Shown one piece after another: positions 6,375 through 6,856 of a stretch of DNA of 6,856 nucleotides; position 1 is the first letter of the stretch, and each line of letters opens with the position of its first letter. This DNA comes from Cytophagaceae bacterium. GTDB lineage: Bacteria; Bacteroidota; Bacteroidia; Cytophagales; Cytophagaceae. Location: positions 1 to 6,856 of the forward strand of contig JAGKWN010000156.1 in NCBI GenBank assembly GCA_021151805.1. Reading direction: 5' to 3'. Both the position numbers and the translations under genes were made by a program. Under the pieces are notes generated by a model. The model searched no databases and had not been told where the DNA came from. It worked only from the letters and a program-made list of their open reading frames with translations.

Positions 6375-6854
6375 TTATTTAGCTTCATTAATATAAGGCC
6401 CTGTAATTGATTGTGGTTTACCAATTACGTGTCCTTTAATTTTAATCACTGTCATTTCCGGATCTGTATTGGCAAATACGGTTACAGACTTTTCGAAATC
6501 ACCCGGGCGGCCTTCGCTATTGAATTGTACTAGTATTTTCCCTTCGCCTCCTGGTGCAATAGTATCTTTGGTCCATTGTGGTGTTGTACATCCGCATGAA
6601 GCTTTTGCATCCCTTACATATAAAGGTTCTGTTCCGGTATTTTTGAAAACAAATTCATGCTTCGCAAAATCACCTTCTTTGATCTCGCCAAAAGCATGCT
6701 CTGATTCTACAAAAGCAATGGAAGTTGTTTTTAATTCCTGCAGCACTTTAGCTACGTTCTGAGTAACTGCCGCTTCTTCATCTTTTTCTGCTTCACAGGA
6801 TACAGTTCCTAATACGATTGCCATTAAGAATGCACAGGTTGCAATATTTCTCAT
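6375..6854 (-). CDS. DUF1573-domain probable lipoprotein
   Basis: A 159-residue secreted protein of unknown molecular function. Residues 1-19 look like a lipoprotein signal peptide ending in TVSC, with C20 as the likely lipidated cysteine; Thr at -3 is not ideal for a lipobox. C20 is followed by an acidic stretch (EAEKDEE). Residues about 44-143 form a DUF1573 domain, an Ig-like fold related to ASH/MSP domains. Family marks are HAFGEIKEGD (53-62), FKNTGTEPL (70-78), the CGCT motif (87-90), IAPGG (99-103) and a closing strand IKGHV (139-143). The ATG is two bases from the window edge, so a longer N-terminus cannot be excluded, but the signal peptide is complete as it stands. It is the first visible gene of the minus-strand train; the promoter must lie outside the window. 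Confidence 0.88.
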   Translation of the reverse strand: MRNIATCAFLMAIVLGTVSCEAEKDEEAAVTQNVAKVLQELKTTSIAFVESEHAFGEIKEGDFAKHEFVFKNTGTEPLYVRDAKASCGCTTPQWTKDTIAPGGEGKILVQFNSEGRPGDFEKSVTVFANTDPEMTVIKIKGHVIGKPQSITGPYINEAK

Positions 6855-6856
6855 AG

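Noticed and set aside
6469..6762. 97-codon plus-strand frame opposite the DUF1573 gene
   Set aside because: It lies entirely within the coding region of a recognisable protein, and its translation matches no family I know.
1..6856. A previously undescribed defence, mobile or biosynthetic system
   Set aside because: No transposase, integrase, nuclease, CRISPR repeat, toxin-antitoxin pair or tRNA is visible; all but one of the genes belong to common housekeeping or membrane families, and the exception is an ordinary T9SS-type secreted protein.

Overview
The window looks like chromosomal DNA from a member of the Bacteroidota, probably a Cytophagales relative such as Cytophaga. The evidence is a secreted protein ending in a type IX secretion (T9SS) sorting domain, the absence of recognisable Shine-Dalgarno sequences, a low-GC sequence, and a DUF1573 - yajC - ybbR - coaE cluster of the kind I recall from this phylum. 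The species assignment is inference.

Layout: bases 44-2758 on the plus strand encode one large secreted, multi-domain beta-sandwich protein: a signal peptide, a carbohydrate-binding-like N-terminal domain, three or four Ig/PKD-like modules (two of them a clear tandem duplication), a central region I cannot assign, an fn3-like module and a type A T9SS tail. It converges on a minus-strand gene train that fills the rest of the window. In transcription order this train is a DUF1573 lipoprotein (6375-6854), yajC (6033-6341), a ybbR/cdaR-like membrane protein (5246-5941, starting with TTG), coaE (4644-5240), tsaE (4128-4601) and an alanine-dehydrogenase-like gene (2879-4093). Gaps are 33, 91, 5, 42 and 34 bases, which suggests one operon, possibly partitioned by a long hairpin in the 91-base gap between yajC and ybbR.

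The convergent junction at 2755-2881 is compact and structured. A strong, nearly symmetric terminator serves both strands. On each side of it, read in the direction of the gene it follows, lies a degenerate 7-base repeat of the form NAANGCN.

The minus-strand genes are mostly housekeeping: an accessory Sec translocon subunit (YajC), a possible regulator of cyclic-di-AMP synthesis (YbbR), the last step of CoA synthesis (CoaE), tRNA t6A modification (TsaE), and an NAD-dependent dehydrogenase of the Ald/PNT family. I found no mobile element, CRISPR array, RNA gene or new multi-gene system. The two observations most worth following are the loss of two canonical active-site residues in the Ald-like protein and the paired heptad repeats around the terminator.
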